This document shows, piece by piece, positions 11,641-23,865 of a DNA stretch of 64,000 nt. Position numbers and translations under genes: made by a program. Numbering within the stretch: the stretch's first letter is position 1; each line of letters starts with the position of its first letter. Source of the DNA: Rugalucina vietnamica (lineage: Eukaryota; Mollusca; Bivalvia; Lucinida; Lucinidae); the NCBI GenBank assembly GCA_964017185.1, contig OZ024874.1:49132856-49196855 (forward strand), given 5' to 3'. The notes under the pieces are model-generated. The model searched no databases. It was not told the origin of the DNA and worked only from the letters and a program-made list of their open reading frames with translations.

Positions 11641-12430
11641 GCTCAGGATTTTTTTCAGTGAAATTTCGGTGCAGTGAAATTTCGGTGAAATTTTGGTGAA
11701 AGTTTACAAGCTGATATTACACTGAAATTTCAGTGAAGTCATCAAAACAATACCAAATGATCTCTGTGGATAAAATGGTAACAAAGTGTGTTTATATGCA
11801 CCTAAATAAAAACAGAACCTACGTTTCTGAACCACCAAATCTTGTAGAGCATAGCTGAACTATACAGATATGAGCACTGAAATATGCTGATAAACGAGAC
11901 TAAAGTCATAGCAATTATGGTTGTGTACTGTACAGAAATGCTTACTTTTCATGCTTGTTGATAGTAAAAAGTACATTATATAATCACCAGTTACTGTTAT
12001 TATTATCATGTACCATGTGTTATGTAAAATGTCATTAATTTTTAGCTGAAAAAAAAAAAACTATTTTATTTTTCTGCTGAATTTTTTCTGCTGACATCAA
12101 TTTTTAATTGAAATTTTACTGAGATCTATTTGCTAAAAATTTCAATAAAATTTCTATACTGAAATTTCAGTGAAATCTCTAGACTGAAATTTCGTTGAAA
12201 TTTCATTGAAATTTATAATTTCTATGACATTGAAATCTCAATGAAATTTCGTTGAAAATTTCATTGAAATTCCTGTGACATTAAAATTTATTGAAATCTC
12301 AATAAAATTTCACTCAAATTTTTTCAAATTTTGATCATTTCGGTGAAATTTACCAAAATATAAGGATTTCAGTGAAATTTCACTGAAATTCATCAAAATT
12401 TCACTGAAATTTCAGTTACATTTTCTCTGG
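11641..12430. repeat. Degenerate TGAAATTTCA repeat field
   Basis: Many units of the form (C/G)(A/T)GAAATTT(C/T)(A/G) in both orientations at 11655-11745 and 12050-12425, the same units as the palindrome at 10653. The centre (11760-12045) is plain AT-rich DNA. Confidence 0.65.
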
Positions 12431-12436
12431 GGAAAC

Positions 12437-12610
12437 TATCCATACATATAAACCTCGTTGGTTTAGTTGGGTGGTTATATTCAAAGCACTTTTTGGATGT
12501 CATGACGTCCTTATTTTGGGTAAAAGTCCCATAAAGTGGAGGCAGCGTCCCGACATTACCATTAACTGTTGACTGGGACGTTCAAAACATCAATTCAAAC
12601 AAACAAATCA
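12437..12610 (+). mobile_element. SINE S1-related 3' portion
   Basis: Homologous to 11110-11310; ends GACTGGGACGTTC and a CAAACAAACAAATC tail. Confidence 0.5.
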
Positions 12611-12840
12611 TTCAGTCTATACTAGTCTCTACATGTCCGGGATTTGTGATTCACTGACTTCATTTTTTTCAAGCAGAAATAATTAATCTGTTTTTCTTTT
12701 CTTCAAGGATTTGATACTACAATTTTACCAGTCTGACTGCTTATAACCAGAGTCAAACCAAACCTAACCAAAACATTCTGAAACTTAAAATTAATAGTGC
12801 AGTCTTAAAAATACAGGAATGATTAGATCTTCACAGATGA

Positions 12841-13060
12841 TCCACGTCATGAGAAAACCGGATTTTTGCTTGTGCGAAAACAAAGGCGCAGATCAGCTGT
12901 GCAGTAACTGCACAGCTGATCAGCGACTTTGTTTTCGCTACACGGATAGTACAATTACTCCTCTACTTATATCTAAAGGATCAAGATTCTAGCATTCTTC
13001 TGAGACTGTGCAGCCCGGTTTATGTCCAGTACGTGGTGGGAAATTCCGAAGACTGGCTCT
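12841..13060 (-). mobile_element. Fold-back family A, copy A6
   Basis: Short arm first; core TGTGCAG / CTGCACA intact. The outermost TIR bases are lost on both sides. Confidence 0.75.
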
Positions 13061-13300
13061 GATGATACTTTTAATATCTGTTGGATATTACTGATGACAG
13101 TTTTCACAGTCACAGAATATTAAGTTTTGTGGGAAAACATTGCATTTCAATATTCAATAAGATGCTGATTGAACATGGGGTGTAAAATATGTGGTCTTCG
13201 TGGTCATTCTCACCAACTTAAATTTTTTTTGCATAATTGTATTTAGACCATTTTTCACAATTTGTTAAACTCCATTCACATTTTGGAAATTTTCTTAAAT

Positions 13301-13540
13301 GAGCCGCAGAGCGAGAAAACCGATTTTTGCCTATGTGAAAACAAAGGCGCAGATCAGCTTCGCAGTAACTGCGAAGCTGATCAGTGCCTTTGTTTTCGCT
13401 ACATGGATAGTACAACCCAACATCTTCTTAAATCCGAACTTCCAAGCTTCTTAGAGCCATCTTCTGTAGCTGCACAGGCTGGTTAAATGTGTCACGCCTG
13501 GTCTGAAACACTGAAGATGGTTTTCTCGCGTCCCGGCTCA
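13301..13540 (-). mobile_element. Fold-back family A, copy A7
   Basis: TIR GAGCCGCAGAGCGAGAAAAC / GTTTTCTCGCGTCCCGGCTC; core TTCGCAG / CTGCGAA intact. Confidence 0.85.
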
Positions 13541-14866
13541 AATATGAGTGGTGACTGGATATTACAATGAGTGTTTTCAGTGCATTGAATCACTCAATCA
13601 GTCCTATTAATCAGGGAAAGATAATTCACAACATAGGAAATGAATAAAAATGTTCCATTTTCTGCACAATATGTCACAAATATAACAAAAGCAAAACAAA
13701 CACAATTATGTGAAAATTAAAGAAAAATAATATGTCTATATATTACCACAAAAACTACAAAGGTTGCATGCCCTGTGATATTAGCGCCAGTTGAAGGCAT
13801 GTTCTGCAGATCAGAGCTAATTTTGTTTCTTTTTCTTGAGAGATTCTCTGAGGGAAATTGCAGCAAATTGATTCCAGTGGCAGTATTTGAATCCAATTAT
13901 ACGACACTCTGTTTCGTTGCCTAACAGAAAAGGAGGAATATTAGTTATTTCATGCTTTTAAAAGAGGAAAAGTTATTGGCTTTTTTATGGGAAAAAGAGC
14001 GAAAAGGTATTTTCATCCACTCGATCAGTCTTAATAGTCGCTCACATGTCACGAGAAGCAATACATGACTGAGAAAGATTGGAGTTTAATATTTCGAGAA
14101 AAGGATTTTATGAAAGTGATTCCATGATTCTGTTTTTTTTTTTGCAAATTTCATGCAATAGAAAAGTTTGCTAAATTGAAAGATGGGAAAACAATTGTGG
14201 AATGAGTTGACTTAAATAATCACCTTTAATCCAGTAAGTGAAAAAGCGGGAAGCTGGTCAGGTTCAATAATATTTATTGAATTTATTTTTTAAAAAAAAA
14301 TGGAACAAATTTAGGTCCAATAGATTTTTAGTGATAATGTCTCAGTTTACAGTCAATGTGACATTTTAATTTGTTTGCATCAATACGTCAAGTACACTAT
14401 TTGTAAACAATAAGTTGCATACCATAAATAGACTAATTGTCGCAGGAACGAGGCAAAATTAAAAATAAACTGAAAGATCAATTTGTGAATGAAATAATGT
14501 TTTTAAACTGTGTCGCCACAACAGTTCAACAGACTTAAAACTCCAAAAGGTGTACATTTTCTTATGTGAAAATAAAAATGTGAAAAAAGTACATAATGTA
14601 TTGTACTTTTAGTCAGTCACATCATGAGGAAACACACTTTTTGCACATGAAAATTGGACAAAATCAGGTGACAGCGGTAGCAGTACTGAAGATCATAACT
14701 CACAATATCTTTCCTAGATAGTAAAATACCCATACTTCTTCAGTCTCTTACCATTTCTTTTTGATTGTATAGCTTGACTGGATAGCTCTTTTTTTTTAGC
14801 GTGGACAAAAACTTTGAAAACAAATTAATTTTCTCGAGACTCGGGATTTGTATTATAAAGCTGTAA
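13541..14866. other. No recognisable feature (upstream of ARRDC exon 1)
   Basis: AT-rich sequence with no repeat match and no long frame. A 5' non-coding exon or promoter could lie here, but nothing identifies one. Confidence 0.45.
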
Positions 14867-14897
14867 GATCACCAGGGACATCATCTCATTTTCAGGA

Positions 14898-15472
14898 TTA
14901 CTTGTCAGTGTAATATAAGGTATGCCTCCTATAATACCACACTTTATATATATAGTAACAGGTATACAGGGGACTACACCAGTCCTCTTTTTCTTATTTT
15001 TACTCTAAAACATAGATTGTAGGTACATGTTAGAACTGCCTTGACATATTGATGCAATTTAAAACATGTTATAGAACCCACAATCTAATTAACAAGAAAA
15101 TATGAATTTTTTCAACAAAAACTTAGCTGATTTTTTTTTTTTTTTCGCAACTGAAAAATTGTTATGTACTATTACATTAGGATGTTTCTTAATTTGTGAT
15201 ACGAAAACTTGCCCATGCAAATTATAAACATATATTTTGTTAGCTTTAAAAATTGAAAACTTTCAGCTGAAAATGTTTGATATTTTTCTTTTTTTTGCTC
15301 AAAACAAAAGGTTGTGGGTACACAGAACCGCGGTTCTAATTTGTACACACAACCTATGTTTAACAGTTTTGGAGCAAAAATAAGAAAAATAGGTATACCC
15401 TTGTATACCCCAGTTTTGCCATATAAAAGTGTGGTGTAAGGCGGTATATGACGCGGAAATGTTATGCAGATG
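14898..15472. mobile_element. Two family-B elements in inverted arrangement (B3 minus, B4 plus)
   Basis: B3 (about 14898-15197) is decayed and reversed: GGTATACAGGGGACT, then CATAGATTGTAGGTACATG. B4 (15198-15472) is forward: ACGAAAACTTGCCCATGC, core AACCGCGGTT, GGTATACCCTTGTATACCCC. B4's core has shrunk to a 10-bp palindrome. Confidence 0.7.
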
Positions 15473-15504
15473 TTGTGATCACCAGGGACATAATCTTATT
15501 TCAG

Positions 15505-15729
15505 GCGAGAAAACCGGACTTAGAGTTTCTGAAAAGGTCTGACACATACCGGCCTGTACAGTCACAGAAGCAGGCAAGAAGCTTGCAATTTCGGATTTAA
15601 GAAGAAGAGAAATTGTACTATCCGTGTAGCGAAAACAAAGGCGCTGATCAGCTTCGCAGTTACTGCGAAGCTGATCTGCGCCTTTGTTTTCGCATAGGCA
15701 AAAATCCGGTTTACTCGTGACGCAGCTCA
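15505..15729 (+). mobile_element. Fold-back family A, copy A8, abutting exon 1
   Basis: The left TIR lacks its first bases (starts GCGAGAAAACCGG); the right end is CGTGACGCAGCTC. Core TTCGCAG / CTGCGAA intact. It is flanked by a 14-bp direct repeat that contains the exon 1 splice acceptor. Confidence 0.85.
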
Positions 15730-15759
15730 TCTTATTTCAGGCCCAGCTCAGCTAACCTA

Positions 15760-15877
15760 ATGGAGAGGTTGGAGAAATTTCAGATCATCTTCAACAACCC
15801 GACGGCAACCTACAACGTTGGTGATACCGTGTACGGGTATGGCTGGGTGATACTTAAAGAACCAATCTTTGTCCAAA
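15760..15877 (+). CDS. ARRDC coding exon 1 (residues 1-39 plus first base of 40)
   Basis: Encodes the first strands of the arrestin-N domain, starting MERLEKFQIIFNNPTATYNV, then GDTVYGYGWVILKEPIFVQ. The N-terminus matches the usual start of the family, which supports this ATG. The context is moderate (C at -3, G at +4). The exon begins at 15741 after the acceptor TCTTATTTCAG, leaving 19 nt of 5' UTR. The donor is AAA|GTAAGC and the exon ends in phase 1. A family-A fold-back ends about 12 nt upstream of the exon, and the acceptor sequence is present three times (14867-15742). Confidence 0.9.
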
Positions 15878-15934
15878 GTAAGCTTATTTCATTCTTATAT
15901 CTACCTATTCCAATATTTGTTTGTTGAATTTGTT

Positions 15935-16080
15935 TGTATTACGGCTTAACATCACAGTCAACAATTTTTCAGTCATATGTGGAACATGCCATCACTTATT
16001 GGGTATTAACCAATATATTGGGGACTTATAATGTGCCTCATGCAGTGGGGTCCTAACACCAGACCTTTCGACTCAAAATT
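15935..16080 (-). mobile_element. SINE S1 copy (antisense, partial)
   Basis: TTTGTTTGTATTACGGC, then GTCAACAATTTTTCAGTCAT and TTGGGTATTAACCAATA are the complement of the S1 tail. Confidence 0.55.
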
Positions 16081-16469
16081 CATTTACAAAATATTCAACC
16101 CATCTTAAAAAAAAAGTCTTGTTCTTTTTAAAAGGATGGATATAATAATGTGAAACTGAAGAATTTTATACTGAGACTCCTACAGTTGTGAAAAGTGAAA
16201 CAAACATTAAACTGTCAATAAACTTTCACAAGATAATAAAAACACAATGTTGTTTTTTTACCAAGGGCTGATGTAATTATAGATATAAACAAATTATTAC
16301 CCTGAACTTAGCCTGTAAGGTCAGTATACTTGCCTGACACCTCATTGAAGGACTCAAAAATAGAAATTATTTTAACAAGTTTTTTCACATTTCATATTTA
16401 TATTTATCTTGATAAATTATCAGGCTTATAAGTATCAGCTGAAGTCTGACAGAAAACTGGATGCTTTTA
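16081..16469. other. No recognisable feature (ARRDC intron 1)
   Basis: AT-rich intronic sequence. Confidence 0.5.
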
Positions 16470-16470
16470 A

Positions 16471-16719
16471 TACACGGGGGTGATTCAAATGATGCTACCT
16501 ATGCTGTCATCTGAGTACTTTGTATAACATTACATGCAAAGTACTGCTGTCGTCAGAGTATATGGTTGACATCCGTAAGTATGATACAAGTGATTTTGCT
16601 GTCGTCCGAGACATGATACGACCATCGATATACTCGGATGACAGCAAGCTTTTGCATGCAATGATATACAAAGTACTTGGACGACAGCACAGGTTGCATC
16701 ATTTGAATCACCCCCGTGT
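16471..16719. mobile_element. Fold-back element K with TTAA flanks (piggyBac-like signature)
   Basis: Almost entirely palindromic, with arms of about 115 bp. ACACGGGGGTGATTCAAATG at the left has its complement at the right. TGCTGTC(A/G)TC and AGTACTTTGTAT(A) recur inverted further in. TTAA lies directly outside both ends, the target duplication known for piggyBac-type elements. Confidence 0.7.
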
Positions 16720-16721
16720 TT

Positions 16722-17360
16722 AAATATTTCTTCACAATAATCAGAAGCAGCAGTGCAACTGTTCCATCCCCACTACTTGCATGCATGGTGTTCTTGCTTT
16801 TGATTTCGTCTGTTCCTGAGCATTTGTTTTAGGCCCTCGCAAAATACTTATTGCTCAAAGAAGCAGAAATAAGTAATCACCATTAATGAATGGAATCAAG
16901 AGAATACCTATCTGTCAGTTTTCGAGAAATCTTTTTTCTGCTGCAGGACTGCTGTCTGATAGACTGCAATTTTTTGTAGGACAAAACCCAATTTTGTAGG
17001 ACAGGTCGTTACGTTATCATTGTAATTTTGGATAATTTCTGCCAGACATTTTTTCGGACAGACTGAAATTTTTGCTGGTTTTGACTGAGAGATCAGCGCT
17101 TTTCATGAAGACTGATCTGTTCAACATGTATAAGCCAAATTGCAAAGGCTCTCTGACTTGTTATTTTTTTGCCAGTTTTAGAAACATTTTTTTCCCTGTT
17201 GTTCTCATAATGTTCAAACATTAAGTGATCCGTGGCCTAGTTTCATGAAGCTTCAGGAGCTGTGCAGGCCTGTTTTCTATATATGGTCAGGTCTCTTGTC
17301 TCATGCCACAGGTTAAATGATTCCTTCCATTCATCATGTGCTGCTGGGCTCAATTGTTAT
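16722..17360. other. No recognisable feature (ARRDC intron 1)
   Basis: Only a short repeated phrase around 16960-17060 (TTTTGTAGGACA twice; TCTGCCAGACATTTTTTCGG). Confidence 0.45.
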
Positions 17361-17384
17361 CATATTAGGCGATGGAGCGGAATT

Positions 17385-17612
17385 CCGAATAAGAAAACCA
17401 GAGTTTTGCCTATACGAAAACAAAGGTGCAGATCAGCTTCGCAGTAACTGCGAAGCTGATCAGCGCCTTTGTTTTCGCTCCACGGATAGTACAATTCCTC
17501 TTCTCCTTAAACCCAAAATTTTAAGCTTCTAGCTATCGTCTGTATTTGCACAGGCCAGTTTGTGTCGGACCTGGTAGGAAATCCTGAAGACCGGTTTTCT
17601 GGCCTTGCGACT
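17385..17612 (-). mobile_element. Fold-back family A, copy A9 with long flanking duplication
   Basis: The left TIR is truncated (starts AATAAGAAAACC); core TTCGCAG / CTGCGAA. The flank CATATT..AGGCGATGGAGCGGAATT occurs on both sides (17361-17384 and 17613-17638). Confidence 0.8.
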
Positions 17613-17953
17613 CATATTTAAGGCGATGGAGCGGAATTAGATGAATGTCCTGCCAATTCCTGAGGTCATTCCTCTGATGCATGACATGAAATTGGACTCA
17701 TAATAACAAATAAGATGTACAACAATCATCTATCATTATCATGCTGGTATATGTTAGGAGGCCATTATTGTCGAGCAATTTCCATAATTTCTGTGTCACT
17801 TTGCCCATATTGTGGCTGTGGCATTTTGTCTGGAATTTTTAAAAACTCATGCACTTATGATAGTATAACATGTTTGCAAAAAGTCAGAAAAAAGGGCATC
17901 CGCCATGCATGATTGTTAGTGGTATTATGCCATGTAGATTACTGTTTTATGTA

Positions 17954-18271
17954 ATGCACTAGTCATTTGAAACCAGGCCCCCCAGCCCCGGGGAATAGCG
18001 GGGACGTTGACTTTTGGTCCAGCAAATCCCTGTTAAAAGCCCCACCCTGCGGGGACTACTCTTTGGTAAAACCACTGCTGTTTTCCTCTGCAGTCTGCTA
18101 TCTTTTTCATTTCACAGCCCTTTTTGTCTATATAAAGCAAATCCCAGGTATTTCCCCCGCACTGCCATGGCAAAACTTTTGTTAAAGCCCCACTCACTTC
18201 CATAGCTATCCCCCGCCCTCCCCCCGGGGCTGGGTGGGGGAAGGGTGGCATGGTTACAAATGACTAGTGCA
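17954..18271 (+). mobile_element. TIR element family I, copy 1
   Basis: Ends TGCACTAGTCATTTG / CAAATGACTAGTGCA, with a GC-rich interior (CCCAGCCCCGGGG..CCCCGGGGCTGGG) unlike its surroundings. Further copies lie at 23492 and 46138. Confidence 0.75.
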
Positions 18272-18737
18272 TAATTGTTCAAAGTGACTGAATGACAAAA
18301 AAACAGCTGCAACTTGTGAACGTTATTGAAGCCAATGCAACCGCCTATATATATGCTATGGTCAAGCCTTTCTTTTTGCCATTTGTTTGCCTTGCATGAT
18401 ATGCCTTGTTCAAGAGAAGTTTTTGATTAGCTAGGGCTGAGCCGTTCTGCAAGTGTGGCCGTACTGTCTTTCATTTTCAAAAAAAAAAAACAACAACAAC
18501 ACAACAACAAACAAATTAAACAAGCAGTAAAAAAAAGTCTTGTTCTATATTATAACTTAGATAGTACTAAGCCCTTCTAAAAGAAAACGGATTGCATATT
18601 ACAATCAGAATGTTTACTATGTTTATAGAGTAATGTTGGGAAAGTTGTGTGAAGTAAATAGAGCTTCTAATGTTGTAATGAGCTCTAAGTACCTGGCATA
18701 ATTGGCAGTCTTACATTCTGCTTATAAAACATTAATT

Positions 18738-18961
18738 GAGCCGCGACACGAGAAAACCAACAATATGGTTTCAGAACAGGCCGAGCTGTTAAAGCACAGA
18801 AGTTGGCTTGAGGCTGGAAATTTTGGTTTTAGAAAGTAGAGGAATTGTACTATAAGTGTAGCGAAAACAAAGGCGCTGATCAGCTTCGCGGTTTCCGCGA
18901 AGCTGATCTGTGTCTTTGTTTTCGCCTATGCAAATTGTTGGTTTTCTCATGAGGCGGCTCA
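18738..18961 (+). mobile_element. Fold-back family A, copy A10
   Basis: Left TIR GAGCCGCGACACGAG against right CTCATGAGGCGGCTC; core TTCGCGG / CCGCGAA. Confidence 0.85.
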
Positions 18962-19800
18962 ATCATTAATTAGTACTCTTACCTACTGCTTAAGTTATAA
19001 GTACCATGCTTATAAACATTTGGGTCAGTACTTGTTGGATGTTTATACTTTTAGGCTTCAAACTTGATGGTGTTTGGCCACTGACAAGCAAACAAATACA
19101 GTCCCGGTAAAAAATCAACAACATATTTCTCTTTTCTCGGAGGACCCTAAGCTATTTTTCTCGGAGAAAGAACGCTAAATTTCTCTTTTCATTAAGATAT
19201 TTCGCGTTTTGTTCATTTCGATTTCTCGGAGAAACACCGAGAAATTTCACCGCGACCGCAGGTATTTACCGGTGAAAACAGGTAAGTCAATATTTACCTG
19301 TTCTCGGAGTTTCTCGGAGAAATATTGTGCACAATTATGAAAACCGAGTTTACCTTATGTTTAATTATTTAAGGAAGTTTTAGACATTTAACTGATAAGT
19401 TTAACTGTTTTTATATATGACATCTTTGTTTGACACGTTTTAATAAGGCTCATTAATTACTGAGCAAACATTCAACAATCTTCTTCACTGGTTTCCGTTA
19501 CGGTTGGGCAGGCATGACTTGACTCGCATTTGACATGCAAATTAAGTAGCATTTTGTTTTATCTCAATTATGTCTTTATCCAAGTAAATGACGTGTGACA
19601 GTTTCATTTGTTTGAGTTAGGAAACATAAAAGCAATAGGCCATAAACATGTACGTGTATAATAGGTGACCATTTTGCGCATTCTTGAATTCATATTGTAA
19701 TGAAATAAATATGTTTTCTGGTTCTGGTTGTAGTGTCAAGCTATGGAAACGTGCATGTAATGAAATGGCATAATTTCATCATTGTCAACTTATGGAGCAT

Positions 19801-19801
<1 letters not shown>

Positions 19802-19834
<33 letters not shown>

Positions 19835-19853
19835 TTGTTTTTTTTTTTTTTTT
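19802..19853 (+). repeat. Poly(T) tract
   Basis: 52 bp, interrupted only by GTTG. Confidence 0.95.
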
Positions 19854-20168
19854 GTAAAATTTTATTGACCCGATTAACCTGCAGCGATCTTCAAGTCCCT
19901 ATATGAATATGCATTACTTATGCCCACATTCATAATGCCATATATCCTAAATAGGTTTGTATTATTGTTTGTAAAGTTTAATTTTTCGTATCTTTCGATT
20001 AACGGGAGGATACATGTTACGTGCAGACGTCATATGCATATACTGCATGTATTTAGGCTGTAAGGAAGTGCGCCCAAATGTAAATGCAAGTATGTAAATG
20101 CAAGTTTGAAAAGTATCTGCCTGGGTACTGAGACCTGGTTATTACGGTAAATAAAACCATATTTCAGC

Positions 20169-20320
20169 CATCTTTTGTTTGTTTGTAATGAGATTAAACG
20201 CCCCAGTCAACATTCAGCCATGTGGGGACGTAGCCACCTCTTTCTTGGTATTAGAAGTACTCTGGGGAGTTAATGTACCCTGCTCTTTGACACAGCACGC
20301 CAATACGCCACCGGGCTCCT
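20169..20320 (-). mobile_element. SINE S1 copy (antisense)
   Basis: TTTGTTTGTTTGTAATGAG, ACGCCCCAGTCAACATTCAG, CTTTCTTGGTATTAG and CCTGCTCTTTGACACAGC match the complement of S1 up to its conserved middle. Confidence 0.65.
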
Positions 20321-21129
20321 TCTATAGTGCATGATGTTCGTGGTATGATATGCCGCAATATGTTCTCCATTGTGGTAATTCTCATTTCTTATAATATAAA
20401 CTACCAGAGAAAATAAAAAATACATGTACATGTATTACATGTATGTGATGTCACGAGCACTATTTCGTCGCTTTATGGTACAAGTTTGGGATGTCCTGAT
20501 GTTCGAAATGGGCTACACTACATTCATATTTGCAAACCCGTCACTTACAAAAACTACCGAAACGGCATCCGACACGCTATGAACTGCAGAAACTTGAGAA
20601 ACTTGAGTATGCTATGTTTGATGCATCCACATTTATATTTCGACGTCCTTTCGAAACACAAATGACGGCATAATAGTAATGCATACGTAAAAGAAAAATA
20701 AAAAAAAATACTATCATCACCGATTTTGTCCCAAATTCATGTACATGTAAAGAAAAGTAAGTATATTTCAGCCACTTACTTTGATGCACTGTGCGACATA
20801 TCAAAACAGTGTGTCCTATACAAAAATATTTGATGCACTTAATGCTTTTTTCGTCTTATAATATCAATCAGATTTAATGAAAGAGCGAAATAAAAATTTA
20901 AGACAATTTTTAAAAAAATCTCGACTGTATATACATGTACATTTACAATGTTCCACACAAACCGCAATTCTGCACAAGGTATAACAAACATGTAAAATTT
21001 ATTTTTGAGGTTTTCCGATCTCTCCTTCCGAAAGCGTTGCTGCCTTTTGTGTCGATGATGTTATAAAGAAATAATATTTCATATACCGTAACTTTAAAAT
21101 TCGTGGAGCAAAATAAAAATGGACACATC

Positions 21130-21396
21130 TTTACGAAAACATGCCCATGCAATATACAGAGATGTTCAATAAAAATGAAAAGAAAATGACAATTTTCAGT
21201 AGCAAATGTTTGCTTTTTTCTTATTCATGCTCTAAACATAGATTGTGGGTACACGTTAAAACCGCCTCGCCGAAGCGGCTCAAATTAGTACACGCAATCA
21301 ATGTTTTGGAGCAAAAGAAAAAAAAATAGATATACCCCTGCATACCCCAGTTTTGCTTTTGATGGGGTACACATTCCATGGACATTTTTCCTGATG
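21130..21396 (+). mobile_element. Fold-back family B, copy B5
   Basis: ACGAAAACATGCCCATGC, core with AAACCGCCTCG / CGAAGCGG, GATATACCCCTGCATACCCC, end ATGGACATTTTTCC. It lies within element J. Confidence 0.8.
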
Positions 21397-23149
21397 TTAA
21401 ATGTTTGAACAAGAATGATTTTAATGATACAAATGCATGTGCGTCAATAGCAATGTATGGACATGTACATTCATATTTACGTGATATACATGTATATAGC
21501 CGTCAGTTTGGAGTAAGTCATATAACAATGTTGGCTGCACGGTCGGCATTTTTTATTTGCTTGACTTTATATTTTATTTTTAAAGCTGACAGCCTTCTTA
21601 TCATGTGAAGGAGCAGTGTCAGCTTCGTGTTTTTCAGAAAATGGGACACAAGGACATGACTGTGTATGCCGAAAAACACGTCCTGGTAATTCTGCAAATT
21701 CTACCACTTGGCCAAATGAGTCAACAGTGATTTCTGTAACTTTTGTTGACCATTTTTGTATGTTTATACCATGCAATATCACAGGGCATCAATTTAGGAG
21801 ATCCCATAAGTTCATTATTTAAACGGCTTTGTGGTTGTTCATGGAGAATAACTTTTAATGCAAATTCTTTCCTACTACATGTAGTTTCGACCTAAAACCT
21901 ACAAGTATACATGCATATACATGTACATGTACGAATGGTCAAATTATTTGCGATTTAAATGGGACCATAATCTAATATTTGATAACGGTTACGTTAACAG
22001 CTTACCAAGAAATGATGGCGGATGAGTAAGGTAAAGCTTACATGTTTAGATAATGCGTTCGCTTCGCAAAAAAGTTGCGATTTCGATCTCCGGCCGGTAT
22101 ATGCCTGTTATTTTGATGACTTGTGTTTATCCTTACATAATTAAAGTAAGTTAGTAAATATTCTTCATTTCCTCCAAAGACAGGAGAGTTACATATGACA
22201 TGGCAATTAGCAAACACATAGACAATAAACAAATAAGACATGAAATACATATATACAGATTACATCATAAAATGGCAATACAAACAGAAGCAATCATGAA
22301 AAAAGGAGAAAGACAACATATACAGTATTGTACATGTATCTGCGTGTACCACATTTCGCAAACGAGTGCCATATAGGTCTAACATATGAAATTTTCGCTT
22401 TTTACAGCTCGGTACCAAATAACCAAGTCAGTTAACCTTACCGAAACGAAATGTAAGATATCTAGGGAAAGGCCAGGCTAGAGACATGTTGACAATATTG
22501 ACGACTTTATTTTGTATACTAACACAAGATCGGTATTACAAGAGTGCAGAAAAAAGTGTAAAAAATCTATATGAGTCCCAACGTGAACAAAAGGGACCAT
22601 AGACCCCATGAACAAGGGCGAGGATCAAAAAGCGCATAGGCACAAGCTGATCAATCCCCTTGTTACATCAGGTTGTAGTTGATATGATATATCTTTAATC
22701 TAAATTCAATGCATGAGTATCAACATGATCAATAGGTTGTTTTGTGCACAATAGGGAATTATACACCTTTGATCAAATGTCATTAAACTTATTTATTTAT
22801 TCAATTAAAATGATTCTGATTATCCTCACAGTCACTAGAAGTGATGAAATTTTATTCTTTGTCGGAAAGGACAATGCTCAATGTGCGAATTTCTAACGAC
22901 ACCCTTGATTATTAAATGATTTTCGCTTCCATTCTTCTGTTCAAAGATCAAATAATCACGGATGATGTGAAAAGCAACACAGGTGACAGAGGTCATCATG
23001 AATTTTAATGTATTCAAGAATATAATGCGGATTATAAGCCACCTAAACAAATACGTTACATCTGCAAGTTGCATACTTGCAAATACTTATTATGTTCTGT
23101 TTTAATTAATTGTTTTATATTTATTCAAAAGTTATAAACATGTACTTGT
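21397..23149. other. Interior of element J, nothing recognised
   Basis: Dense in short ACATGTACATGTAC-type stretches. Small frames are not recognised. Confidence 0.4.
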
Positions 23150-23491
23150 CTTTTAAATTCCTCCGAGAAATTCCGAGAAAAAGAGTTTGATCGATAAATC
23201 CAGGTAATTACCTTTCTCGGAGAAACACCGAGAAATTTCACCGAGAAACACCGCGAAATTTCGCTCAGACGATTTCGTCTACCTGGCTTATTTCGCCGTG
23301 TTTCTCCGAGAAATAAAAATTTCGCGTTTGCCATGGTTGCGGAGAAACGCGAAATATGTTGTTAATTTTTTACCGGGAGTGTAATTTTATGTCTGTAACA
23401 TGCATTGTACAAGGCATAACAGCTTGATTGGTAGTAATTGTCTGATTTCAAGTAGCTTATGAGACTGTATTTAATACAGAGACTATAATAA

Positions 23492-23772
23492 TACACCATT
23501 CATTTGTAACCACGAAAACCCCCCACTCCCCCACTATCCCCGGAAACTTTGACTTTTGTTCCAGCAAATCTCCAACCAACTGCTGGTTGGTAAAACCAAA
23601 GCTTTTTTCCCCTCGCAGCCTGCTTTTCATTTGTCAAAAGACAGCAAATTCCAGGTATTTCCCCTGCACTGCCATGGCAAAACTTTGGTCAAAGCCCAGC
23701 TCATTTCCACGGCTACAGTATCTCCCCTCCCCACATAGGTGTGGGAGCCAAGATTACAAATGACTATAGTGC
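23492..23772 (+). mobile_element. TIR element family I, copy 2
   Basis: Decayed ends CATTTGTAACCACG / AAGATTACAAATGACTA. The interior matches copy 1 (CCAGCAAATC..GGTATTTCCCCTGCACTGCC). Confidence 0.7.
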
Positions 23773-23865
23773 TTAATAAATTATGCTCTTGCTGATTTGT
23801 ATTGAAGCCAACTGGAGGTTGAGCCCATTGTTTGACAATAATTATTTTTATCTTTCATTGCAACA

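Larger units (their letters stand above)
14867..15742 (+). repeat. Splice-acceptor region present three times
   Basis: Copy 1 at 14867-14896 and copy 2 at 15477-15506 share GATCACCAGGGACAT and a TCAT(T)TTCAGG-type end (about 28 bp). Copy 3 at 15729-15742 repeats the last 14 nt of copy 2 (ATCTTATTTCAGGC) and is the one joined to exon 1. Family-B copies lie between 1 and 2, and a family-A copy between 2 and 3. Confidence 0.85.
19096..23386. mobile_element. Long-TIR element J, 4.3 kb
   Basis: The outer ends are inverted repeats: CCCGGTAAAAAATCAACAAC at about 19103 meets its complement near 23370. Behind them are about 230-bp blocks, in each of which TTTCTCGGAGAAACACCGAG and related units recur (19097-19330 and 23150-23386). 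The 3.8-kb interior holds a 52-bp poly(T) tract, a SINE and a family-B copy, but no recognisable transposase. It is probably non-autonomous or decayed. Confidence 0.6.
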
